A stretch of DNA of 13,950 bases from UBA1858 sp965658595. GTDB taxonomy: Bacteria; Pseudomonadota; Gammaproteobacteria; UBA4575. The stretch is from assembly GCA_965658595.1 (NCBI GenBank), contig CBFHSW010000113.1, positions 1-13,950 of the forward strand, in the 5' to 3' direction. Below are positions 6,934-13,284 of the stretch, one piece after another (within the stretch, counting starts at the first letter, position 1; each line of letters begins with the position of its first letter). The notes under the pieces were generated by a model. The model saw only the letters and a list, made by a program, of their open reading frames with translations, searched no databases and was not told the DNA's origin. A program made the position numbers and the translations under genes.

Positions 6934-7416
6934 TTATGCCAGCAACACTATAATAATTTGTAAGCAAATCGCGGCATATATTCCTGCCATGAGATCATCC
7001 ACTACAATACCCAAACCCCCACCGATGGATTTATCCATAAAACCAATTGGCCAAGGCTTAGCAATATCAAAGATCCGAAATAAAATAAATCCTACCAGCA
7101 CCCATTGCCACGCAAAGGGGGCAAACATCATAGTCACTAAGTAACCACATACTTCATCAATTACTATCCCTGAATGATCATGCACACCTAATAATTCAGC
7201 TGAACGCCCAGCAATCATGATACTGAATATGATTAGCATGAAACAGGCCAGAGCATACATAGGCAAACTCAATGACGCCATCCACACATATAATGGAATA
7301 GACGCCAGTGTCCCCATAGTCCCAGGAGCCACGGGTGATAAGCCACTGCCAAAACCAAATGCGAGTATATGGGCTGGATGACTGAAAATTTGTTTTGGAT
7401 CTGCACTAAATTTCAT
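6934..7416 (-). CDS. pgpA: Phosphatidylglycerophosphatase A
   Basis: 160-residue inner-membrane enzyme that removes phosphate from phosphatidylglycerol phosphate to give phosphatidylglycerol. Signature stretches are GSGLSPVAPGTMGT (23-36), DHSGIVIDEVCG (80-91), FRIFDIAKPWPIG (113-125) and GGGLGIVVDDLMAG (132-145). Hydrophobic segments lie around 39-50, 53-70, 92-112 and 143-159. The length is normal. The ATG at 7416 is 20 bases after the thiL stop, and thiL-pgpA adjacency is common in Gammaproteobacteria. It probably shares the thiL promoter. Confidence 0.96.
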   Translation of the reverse strand: MKFSADPKQIFSHPAHILAFGFGSGLSPVAPGTMGTLASIPLYVWMASLSLPMYALACFMLIIFSIMIAGRSAELLGVHDHSGIVIDEVCGYLVTMMFAPFAWQWVLVGFILFRIFDIAKPWPIGFMDKSIGGGLGIVVDDLMAGIYAAICLQIIIVLLA

Positions 7417-7436
7417 ACAATATTTTTCTATCTAAT

Positions 7437-8387
7437 CTATACAATCGATGTTTTAAAATGATCATAACCGGTCACTGAAGGAACAGGAACCTGTTTGCCA
7501 AGTTCAGTAATCACCACCTCATGATTCTCCGTCATACATCCAATTCTGTGTATCTGTGTATCACTGTTTGTGGCTATTTGCATAATTGCATTGTGCTGAG
7601 CAGGATCAGCCGTAAACAATAGTTCATAGTCGTCACCTTGAGTGATAGCGTCTATTTTACTAAGCGCTGAAGTACTGCAAAGTTGATCTAAATTTAAATG
7701 TGCTCCGACCCGACTTTGTGCACAAATAATTTCCAGCTCATTGAGAAGCCCATCAGAAATATCAATGCATGCATGTGCAATGCCTCTTAACTGACACCCT
7801 AGATTTATGCGTGCTTGTGGATAATATAAAACCTGCATTTCAGTGTCAGATATTTGACTATGATCAAACCCACAGGCCATGAGTTTCTTTAATACAGCAC
7901 CAGCATCACCTATTCTCCCACTCACATATAGATCATCTCCACATAGTGCTTGATGTCGATACAATGCTTGATCATTGGGTACTTCACCCAGAATCTGCAA
8001 ACTCAGTGTTAACGTATCACCGCTGGTAAGATCACCCCCCATCAAACTAACTTGGTGTTGTTGTGCGCATTCGAATAATCCTTGAGAAAATGCTTCACAC
8101 CAGCTTTCATCATAATTAGGCAACGTCAAATTCAAAGTAGCCCATCTCGGTTCAGCACCCATCGCAGCAAGGTCACTGATATTCACCGCCATTAATTTAT
8201 AACCAATCGCATGGGCTGGTGTTTGTGAAACAAAATGTCGACCATCAACCATAGTATCTGTAGACACAACTAATTGATGGTCAGGACGAGCTTGAAGAAC
8301 CGCAGCATCATCTCCTATTCCTCTGACAATGGATGCATCTTCAAAGTGTTTATGAAAGAAATTTTCAATAATGTGTTTTTCGTTCAA
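7437..8387 (-). CDS. thiL: Thiamine-monophosphate kinase
   Basis: 316-residue ATP-dependent kinase that makes thiamine diphosphate from thiamine monophosphate. The PurM-like motifs are all present: GIGDDAAV (23-30), STDTMVDGRHF (42-52), KLMAVNISDLAAMGAEP (64-80), MGGDLTSGDT (116-125), ACIDISDGLL (206-215) and GDDYELLFT (251-259). The only start that fits the usual N-terminus is a TTG at 8387. No in-frame ATG exists between it and the upstream stop, and the ATG at 8401 on this strand is out of frame. The gene lies 203 bases after nusB, which breaks the usual tight nusB-thiL spacing, and appears to have its own promoter in that gap. Confidence 0.95.
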   Translation of the reverse strand: MNEKHIIENFFHKHFEDASIVRGIGDDAAVLQARPDHQLVVSTDTMVDGRHFVSQTPAHAIGYKLMAVNISDLAAMGAEPRWATLNLTLPNYDESWCEAFSQGLFECAQQHQVSLMGGDLTSGDTLTLSLQILGEVPNDQALYRHQALCGDDLYVSGRIGDAGAVLKKLMACGFDHSQISDTEMQVLYYPQARINLGCQLRGIAHACIDISDGLLNELEIICAQSRVGAHLNLDQLCSTSALSKIDAITQGDDYELLFTADPAQHNAIMQIATNSDTQIHRIGCMTENHEVVITELGKQVPVPSVTGYDHFKTSIV

Positions 8388-8458
8388 AATGATAGTCTCA
8401 TATGAATATTCACATCTCTGCAGGCTAGTCTAACAGGTATGTATTTAACAACGTTCAT

Positions 8459-8488
8459 TTTATAAACAGTATTACAAGGCTCTGTCAC
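8459..8488 (-). promoter_or_regulatory. Promoter of thiL-pgpA
   Basis: Minus strand: GTGACA -35 (8483-8488, 5/6), an 18-base spacer and TATAAA -10 (8459-8464, 5/6). The predicted start near 8452 leaves a leader of about 65 bases before the TTG start of thiL. Confidence 0.45.
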
Positions 8489-8515
8489 ACCTTTGATTCA
8501 TTCTTGGCTTGGTAT

Positions 8516-8539
8516 CTATGCCAGAAGCTATGCCAGAAT
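8516..8539. repeat. 12-bp tandem duplication in the nusB-thiL gap
   Basis: CTATGCCAGAAG (8516-8527) is followed directly by CTATGCCAGAAT (8528-8539): two units identical at 11 of 12 bases. Confidence 0.75.
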
Positions 8540-8565
8540 CAAATATGTCGAATGACACAGCAAAC

Positions 8566-8607
8566 CTGATTCTTATGCTTATACTGATTCTTATGATGAT
8601 TCTTGAG
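8566..8607. repeat. Hexamer-register repeat spanning the nusB stop codon
   Basis: Read in six-base steps from 8566 the plus strand gives CTGATT, CTTATG, CTTATA, CTGATT, CTTATG, ATGATT, CTTGAG. CTGATTCTTATG recurs 18 bases apart (8566, 8584), and TGATTCTT recurs 12 bases apart (8585, 8597). The array covers the nusB stop codon (8591-8593) and the last serine codons, so it forms part of the end of the protein. Confidence 0.65.
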
Positions 8608-9127
8608 AAGTATCGTCTTCTGATGTCTCGACTGTTTCAGATTTCTGTTTATACTCAAGTGCTAGTTCTGCTGCGGTCAGACGATTGATGGTTTTAATTA
8701 ATTTATCTAGCACAGCATTCACTAGCTTATACCCTTCACTGGAACCAAACTTTTTACACAGTTGCACGGCTTCGGCCACTAACACCTTGTTCGGCACATC
8801 CAAGCTATGTGTGAGTTCAAATACAGCTATTCTAAGTGCTGCCAATTCAACAGGATCTATGCTATCTATCGGATAATCTGATGCATTCTCAATGAGAGTG
8901 TCTAAGTAATCACTAAACTTAGTCACACCCAAAACCATTTCACGAAAATAATCTTCATCACATTTAGGCCAGAAATCATCATCTTCAAACTGACGACAGA
9001 GTGACTTGAGATCATCATCATTTAATTGGTTTTGATATAAAGCTTGTAGCGCTAATCTTCTTGAACATTGACGTCTATGATTCAATGAACGATTTTCACT
9101 GCACTGTGGGGTTGCGGCTTTACTCAA
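8591..9127 (-). CDS. nusB: Transcription antitermination factor NusB
   Basis: 178-residue RNA-binding protein that acts with NusE/S10 in antitermination, chiefly on rRNA operons. The NusB fold spans about residues 18-150: RRLALQALYQ (23-32), DEDYFREMVLGV (57-68), DPVELAALRIAVFELTH (91-107), PNKVLVAEAVQLCKKFG (111-127) and KLVNAVLDKL (133-142). The protein exceeds the E. coli one (139 residues) by about 17 residues at the start and an acidic Ser-rich tail of about 20. The start is a TTG at 9127; it overlaps the ribH stop as TTGA, and AGGGA lies six bases before it, which supports this start and translational coupling. ribH-nusB adjacency is widely conserved. Confidence 0.94.
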   Translation of the reverse strand: MSKAATPQCSENRSLNHRRQCSRRLALQALYQNQLNDDDLKSLCRQFEDDDFWPKCDEDYFREMVLGVTKFSDYLDTLIENASDYPIDSIDPVELAALRIAVFELTHSLDVPNKVLVAEAVQLCKKFGSSEGYKLVNAVLDKLIKTINRLTAAELALEYKQKSETVETSEDDTSQESS

Positions 9128-9609
9128 TGGTTTTCCCTAATCTGATCTATCGTCGTGGTCATTTCTAATGCACATAATGCGCAATCCACTCCTTTGTTAT
9201 CGCCCTGTAAATCAGAACGCTGTTGCGCTTGTTCGACAGTGTCTGTTGTTAACACACCAAACACCACGGGCACGCCACTGTTTAAACTCACATCCATTAC
9301 ACCACGAGCACATTCACCTGCTACATAATCAAAATGTGGTGTATCACCTCGAATAACACAACCTAATGTAATGATTGCGGCGTATTGATTACTATCAGCC
9401 AAGTGCTGAGCGATGAGAGGTAATTCGTAAGCCCCCGGCACTTTTAACACATTAATATTTTCTTCATTCACACCATACTCTTTGAAAGTTGCTAATGCGC
9501 CAGTCAGCAAGTTGTCAACGATCTCATGATTGAAGCGAGCCGCGATGATGGCAAAGCGAGTATCTGCTTGAAGTTTAATCTCGCCCGTTTCACTAGCGGA
9601 TATTTTCAT
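9124..9609 (-). CDS. ribH: 6,7-dimethyl-8-ribityllumazine synthase
   Basis: 161-residue subunit of the icosahedral or pentameric enzyme that condenses the butanone 4-phosphate made by RibB with the ribitylaminopyrimidine derived from the RibD product, giving lumazine, the substrate of RibE. Motifs: AARFN (23-27), LKVPGAYELP (55-64), GCVIRGDTPHFDYVAGE (83-99) with the catalytic His at 92, and VFGVLTTDT (about 115-123). The length is typical. The ATG at 9609 is preceded by AGGAAG (9618-9623) at eight bases. It follows ribBX by 82 bases and overlaps nusB by four. Confidence 0.97.
   Translation of the reverse strand: MKISASETGEIKLQADTRFAIIAARFNHEIVDNLLTGALATFKEYGVNEENINVLKVPGAYELPLIAQHLADSNQYAAIITLGCVIRGDTPHFDYVAGECARGVMDVSLNSGVPVVFGVLTTDTVEQAQQRSDLQGDNKGVDCALCALEMTTTIDQIRENH
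9134..9138 (-). promoter_or_regulatory. Shine-Dalgarno supporting the TTG start of nusB
   Basis: AGGGA on the minus strand, inside the last codons of ribH, sits six bases before the TTG at 9127. It decides in favour of the TTG start, since no in-frame ATG exists before residue 65. Confidence 0.65.
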
Positions 9610-9691
9610 AATGGGTTCTTCCTATTCTTTTCTATAATCTATCTATAAATCTATATAATCGTCTACGAAACTGTTGTGGACTTTTGCATGG

Positions 9692-10798
9692 TTATTCTTT
9701 GCCTGCCACATATTCAACTATCTCAAGTCCGAAACCACCCAAGCCATGAAACTTTTGCGGAGCACTTAAAAGTCGCATTTGATGTACGCCTAAATCAAAT
9801 AATATTTGCCCACCGATACCTAAAGTCCAACGATCTATCGTATGGTTACCTTGTTCAGTATTATTTTTATCATCCATATGCTCCAACTGATTGAGTAAAC
9901 TATCTCGATCATTCGCTACACGTAACACCACTACCACGCCAGCACCTTCTTGACTGATGCGTTCCATGGCATCACTGAGTGGCCAACCACAGCCTGAAGC
10001 ATTCCCCATTAAAGTATCACACAGTGTGTTCTCAATATGGACTCGAGTTAGTACTGGTTGTTGAGGCTCGATCTCACCTTTAACTAAGGCAAAGTGTATT
10101 TCTTTACTAATCGAGTCTTCATAAGTGAATAGATTGAAATCACCACACTCTGTTGAGAATATTTGTGAAGATTTACGATGCACGGTGCGTTCATGTTGAA
10201 TACGATAGCTAATGAGATCTTCTATCGTTCCAATTTTTAAATCATGCTCTAATGCGAAAGTTTCTAATTGTGGGCGTCGCATCATGTGACCATCTTCATC
10301 CATGATTTCAACGATTACCGCCGCCGGCTCTAATTCAGCTAAGCGAGCATAATCACAGCCCGCTTCGGTATGACCGGCACGAGTTAGCACACCACCCGGT
10401 TGTGACATCAATGGGAAAATATGACCCGGTTGATTAATGCTCTCAGCATTGGCATTCGGAGCGACGGCAGTACGCACGGTATGCGCACGGTCATAGGCAG
10501 AGATGCCAGTAGTCACACCTTCTGAAGCTTCGATAGACACAGTGAAGTTGGTGGTTTGATGCGCGTCTGTCATATCCACCATTAACGGTAAAGCCAGTTG
10601 CTTACAGCGTTCCTTGGTCAAGGTTAAACAGATTAATCCACGACCATATTTAGCCATAAAGTTGATGTCTTCTGGCTTCACCATGGAAGCCGCCATCAGT
10701 AAATCGCCTTCGTTTTCTCGATCTTCATCATCGACAATCACGACCATCTTACCGGCTGCAATATCTTCGATAATTTCTTGTGTAGTATTAAATTTCAT
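9692..10798 (-). CDS. ribBX: RibBX: DHBP synthase fused to a degenerate GTP cyclohydrolase II domain
   Basis: 368 residues in two domains. Residues 1-200 are an intact 3,4-dihydroxy-2-butanone 4-phosphate synthase: VDDEDRENEGD (22-32), ISAYDRAHTVRTAVA (99-113), PGHIFPL (124-130) and LTRAGHTEAGCDYARLA (138-154). Residues about 205-368 align with GTP cyclohydrolase II, but two of the three zinc cysteines are replaced (Asn257 and Ser268, with only Cys270 kept). The RQEGRGIGLLNK catalytic segment has become RVANDRDSLLNQLE (293-306), and DTVEAN...G...D.R is absent. This matches the RibBX variant described from Proteobacteria, in which the C-terminal domain has no cyclohydrolase activity. It is often labelled ribBA in error. 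The ATG follows the ribE TAA directly with no gap. Confidence 0.93.
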   Translation of the reverse strand: MKFNTTQEIIEDIAAGKMVVIVDDEDRENEGDLLMAASMVKPEDINFMAKYGRGLICLTLTKERCKQLALPLMVDMTDAHQTTNFTVSIEASEGVTTGISAYDRAHTVRTAVAPNANAESINQPGHIFPLMSQPGGVLTRAGHTEAGCDYARLAELEPAAVIVEIMDEDGHMMRRPQLETFALEHDLKIGTIEDLISYRIQHERTVHRKSSQIFSTECGDFNLFTYEDSISKEIHFALVKGEIEPQQPVLTRVHIENTLCDTLMGNASGCGWPLSDAMERISQEGAGVVVVLRVANDRDSLLNQLEHMDDKNNTEQGNHTIDRWTLGIGGQILFDLGVHQMRLLSAPQKFHGLGGFGLEIVEYVAGKE

Positions 10799-11407
10799 TT
10801 ATGTATTTGATGATGTTTCAAACTCATGCATGCGTTCAACATAGCGTGCTAGTAGATCAATTTCCAAGTTAACATTTGTGCCCACTTGATAATCGAGTAT
10901 AGCGGTATTCTCCCAAGTATGAGGAATAATATTCACTTCGAAGGTGACATGCTCTACCTGATTAACGGTTAAGCTAACACCATCCATGCAGATAGATCCT
11001 TTGCGCGCAATGTACTTAGCAATAGCTTCAGGTGCTTGCACAACAATATGAATAGATTCGTCGGTGCGAGTCAGCTGAGTCACCTCACCCACTCCATCCA
11101 CATGACCCGTGACTAGATGCCCACCCAACGGTTGTGACAGGGTCAGCGCTTTTTCTAAATTCAAAGATTGACCGACGCGGAGTGATTCAAATGTGGTACA
11201 TCTCAGTGTTTCTGCCGACACATCAACATTGAAATTTGCATCTTGTAATGAAGTGACTGTCAGACACACACCGTTTACGGCAATACTATCACCCAGCTCT
11301 ACTCCACTAAGGAAGTCACCTTGAGTGCGTATCTGAAAGACACTCGACTCACGCTGTGGTGTGAGTGCCGCCAAAGCCCCCACTGATTGAATAAGACCTG
11401 TAAACAT
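10799..11407 (-). CDS. ribE: Riboflavin synthase, alpha subunit
   Basis: 202-residue enzyme that dismutates two molecules of 6,7-dimethyl-8-ribityllumazine to riboflavin and the pyrimidine that RibH reuses (ribC in older E. coli usage). It has two lumazine-binding repeats: the first begins MFTGLIQSVG and has SIAVNGVCLTVT (41-52); the second, from about residue 98, has GHVDGVGEV and SICMDGVSLTVNQV. The N-terminal MFTGLI is invariant in the family and fixes the ATG at 11407. No good Shine-Dalgarno is visible. The gene is separated from ribD by 238 bases of repeat-rich DNA and abuts ribBX. Confidence 0.97.
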   Translation of the reverse strand: MFTGLIQSVGALAALTPQRESSVFQIRTQGDFLSGVELGDSIAVNGVCLTVTSLQDANFNVDVSAETLRCTTFESLRVGQSLNLEKALTLSQPLGGHLVTGHVDGVGEVTQLTRTDESIHIVVQAPEAIAKYIARKGSICMDGVSLTVNQVEHVTFEVNIIPHTWENTAILDYQVGTNVNLEIDLLARYVERMHEFETSSNT

Positions 11408-11645
11408 AAATTTTATTGATAAAGTGATTAAAAGACTATTTTAGCTGCCATAGTAATAAATGCGTTCATTGTTTGATTCGTTGTTTAGTTCGTTGTTTGA
11501 TTACTAGATTAATGACTAGGTTAATAACTGAATTAAGGGGTGAATATGCCGTAGCATAAGGGACAATTTTCTATGCCTGCTTTAAGGTTTCACCTGCCTA
11601 TCAATATACAGTCTACCCATGTATGACCCATCAATACTCGAACCG
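11408..11645. other. 238-bp ribD-ribE spacer, repeat-rich, no riboswitch
   Basis: The spacer contains the 12-bp-period block at 11464-11535 and the 15-bp repeats at 11601-11660. I see no gene in it, no FMN riboswitch core and no strong promoter. Other spacings between the genes from nrdR to nusB are 82 bases or less, so this gap is out of character for the cluster. Confidence 0.6.
11464..11535. repeat. Six 12-bp units in one register, two unit types
   Basis: Read in 12-base steps from 11464 the plus strand gives GTTCATTGTTTG, ATTCGTTGTTTA, GTTCGTTGTTTG, then ATTACTAGATTA, ATGACTAGGTTA, ATAACTGAATTA. The first three differ from one another at one to three positions, and the last three are a second related set. 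The change of unit type occurs without loss of register. Confidence 0.8.
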
Positions 11646-11660
11646 TCAATATTCAATCAG
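11601..11660. repeat. 15-bp-period repeat across the ribD stop codon
   Basis: TCAATA begins at 11601, 11631 and 11646, that is at multiples of 15 bases, with partial agreement beyond the hexamer (TCAATATACA, TCAATACTCG, TCAATATTCA). ACCCAT recurs at 11615 and 11626. The ribD stop codon (11646-11648) lies inside the last copy. Confidence 0.5.
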
Positions 11661-12743
11661 TGCACTTATTCTAACATCTACGCCCACATTGCGTATGTCT
11701 GTTGTTTGGATACGTACAGCTTGATCTAAATGCTCCAACCCTCCTAAATCAAACAGTCCACGACTACCCTCACCTAGATAACAAGGCGCTAGATAATGCA
11801 CGATTTGGTCAGCGCATTGTTGTTGCACTAAACCACCCATTAGTACGGCGCCAGCTTCCACCATCACACTGTTAATTTCTCTCGCCGCTAATTGCTGCAT
11901 CAATTGTTTTAAATCAAACCGATGTTGAGTCACATCCAACTGCATAACTTCGCAATGCTCAATCGCTTCAAAAGCTTGAGTATTTTTACCCGTCGTGGTC
12001 ACTATTAAGGTATTTCCTGGCAGTGTTAGCATTTTTGCATTTATCGGCATTTTTAAATCTGGGTCTAACACCACGCGGTGTGGTTGCATAAGCCCAGCAA
12101 TTTCAACATCACGCACATTCAAGCTAGGATCATCTGCCAGCACCGTGCCTATGCCTGTCATGATGGCATCATAACGAGCACGCATCACGTGCACATCATG
12201 GCGAGCCTCTGCTGAGGTGATCCATTGCGATTGACCATTTGCCAACGCATTGCGACCATCCAAACTACTGGCCATTTTTAACGTGACCCACGGTAAACCC
12301 TGTGCCATGCGCTTGATAAAACCTTGATTCAGTTGTGCGGCTAATTCGGGCAACACATTCTCTGTCACTTGTATACCAGCTGCGCGTAATGCCGCACTAC
12401 CATTACCCGCCACTAACGGATTGGGATCTTGCATTGCAATCACCACTCGACTTACTTCAGCCGCTATGAGAGCTTCAGTACAAGGTCCAGTTTTACCTTC
12501 ATGACAGCACGGTTCTAAGGTGACATATACAGTACTGCCTTTAGCCGCTGATCCTGCTTCAGTAAGTGCATGGATTTCAGCATGAGCACCACCGGCACGT
12601 TGATGATAGCCGCTGGCAATAAATTGATTGTGTGCATCAGTAATGACACAGCCAACATTTGGATTCGGTCGTGTGCTGTATTGGCCTAGACGAGCCAGTT
12701 GAATGGCTTGCGACATGCGCTCAATGTCACAACGAGTGTTCAT
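11646..12743 (-). CDS. ribD: Bifunctional pyrimidine deaminase/reductase RibD
   Basis: 365-residue enzyme for steps two and three of riboflavin synthesis: deamination of the diamino-pyrimidinone phosphate, then NADPH-dependent reduction of the ribose side chain. The N-terminal deaminase domain (about 1-145) has the zinc ligands and catalytic Glu in GGAHAEIHAL (51-60; H54, E56) and EPCCHEGKTGPC (77-88; C79, C88). The C-terminal reductase domain (about 150-365) opens with WVTLKMASSLDGR, followed by WITSAEARHDVHVMRARYDAIMTGIGTV in separate conserved blocks (WITSAEA, RARYDAI, GIGTVLADDP). The length matches the family. The ATG at 12743 is two bases after the nrdR TAG, so the two are very likely translated from one message. 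Confidence 0.97.
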   Translation of the reverse strand: MNTRCDIERMSQAIQLARLGQYSTRPNPNVGCVITDAHNQFIASGYHQRAGGAHAEIHALTEAGSAAKGSTVYVTLEPCCHEGKTGPCTEALIAAEVSRVVIAMQDPNPLVAGNGSAALRAAGIQVTENVLPELAAQLNQGFIKRMAQGLPWVTLKMASSLDGRNALANGQSQWITSAEARHDVHVMRARYDAIMTGIGTVLADDPSLNVRDVEIAGLMQPHRVVLDPDLKMPINAKMLTLPGNTLIVTTTGKNTQAFEAIEHCEVMQLDVTQHRFDLKQLMQQLAAREINSVMVEAGAVLMGGLVQQQCADQIVHYLAPCYLGEGSRGLFDLGGLEHLDQAVRIQTTDIRNVGVDVRISALIEY

Positions 12744-12745
12744 AA

Positions 12746-13246
12746 CTATTTATCTTTGATCAGTGATAACTGACTTTTGCGCATTTCTGGCGATGGATCG
12801 TTCTCAACATTATCAATGATCTCTCTGAATTCACGCACATCAGTAAATGAACGATAGACAGAAGCAAAACGCACATAGGCGACTTGATCCACATCACGTA
12901 ATTCAGTCATGACCCACTCACCTAATTGATTGGCAGGAATCTCACGATCACCAAAAGTAAGACTTAGATGTCGGATATGATCGATAATTTGTTCGACTTG
13001 ATCAGGAGAAACAGCGCGTTTCTCAATGGCGTGTTCAATACCATTACGTAACTTCTCGACTGAAAATACTTCACGTCGTCCATCACGTTTAACGATGCGG
13101 GGTAAATCTAATTCTGCGGATTCGAAGGTAGTGTAGCGCTCTTTACAATTCACACATTCCCTTCTGCGACGAACTTGACTCCCATCTCCAGCGAGACGAG
13201 AGTCAATAACTCGCGTATCAGTTGCACCACAAAATGGACAGCGCAT
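12746..13246 (-). CDS. nrdR: Transcriptional repressor NrdR
   Basis: 166-residue regulator of ribonucleotide reductase genes. An N-terminal zinc ribbon has ligands C3, C6, C31 and C34, with the Arg-rich VRRRREC segment (25-31) that binds DNA. An ATP-cone domain (about 49-139) senses ATP/dATP: PRIVKRDGRREVFSVEKLRNGI (starts at 49) through VRFASVYRSF. The family is usually about 150 residues, so this one has a slightly long tail. The ATG at 13246 places the first Cys at residue 3 as expected. AGGT lies about nine bases upstream, inside the second copy of a 15-bp repeat. nrdR between glyA and ribD is a common gammaproteobacterial order. No NrdR-regulated nrd gene is present here. Confidence 0.97.
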   Translation of the reverse strand: MRCPFCGATDTRVIDSRLAGDGSQVRRRRECVNCKERYTTFESAELDLPRIVKRDGRREVFSVEKLRNGIEHAIEKRAVSPDQVEQIIDHIRHLSLTFGDREIPANQLGEWVMTELRDVDQVAYVRFASVYRSFTDVREFREIIDNVENDPSPEMRKSQLSLIKDK

Positions 13247-13252
13247 CTGTGT

Positions 13253-13282
13253 TTACCTATTTAAATATTGGCTATTCAAATA
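13253..13282. repeat. 15-bp tandem duplication filling the glyA-nrdR gap
   Basis: On the minus strand TATTTGAATAGCCAA (13282-13268) is followed directly by TATTTAAATAGGTAA (13267-13253), identical at 12 of 15 bases. It starts two bases after the glyA stop codon, and the second copy contains the AGGT that serves as the nrdR ribosome site. Confidence 0.65.
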
Positions 13283-13284
13283 GC

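Noticed and set aside
9631..9660. TCTATAA repeats between ribBX and ribH as another member of the 12-bp set
   Set aside because: The spacings are 11 and 8 bases and the sequence is low-complexity, so it does not share the period.
11586..11605. Minus-strand GGCAGGTGAAACC resembling the opening of an FMN riboswitch
   Set aside because: The following conserved blocks (the CCGGCGGT-type and second GGTGAAATTCCG-type segments) are missing and no closing stem is visible; it is too short to count.
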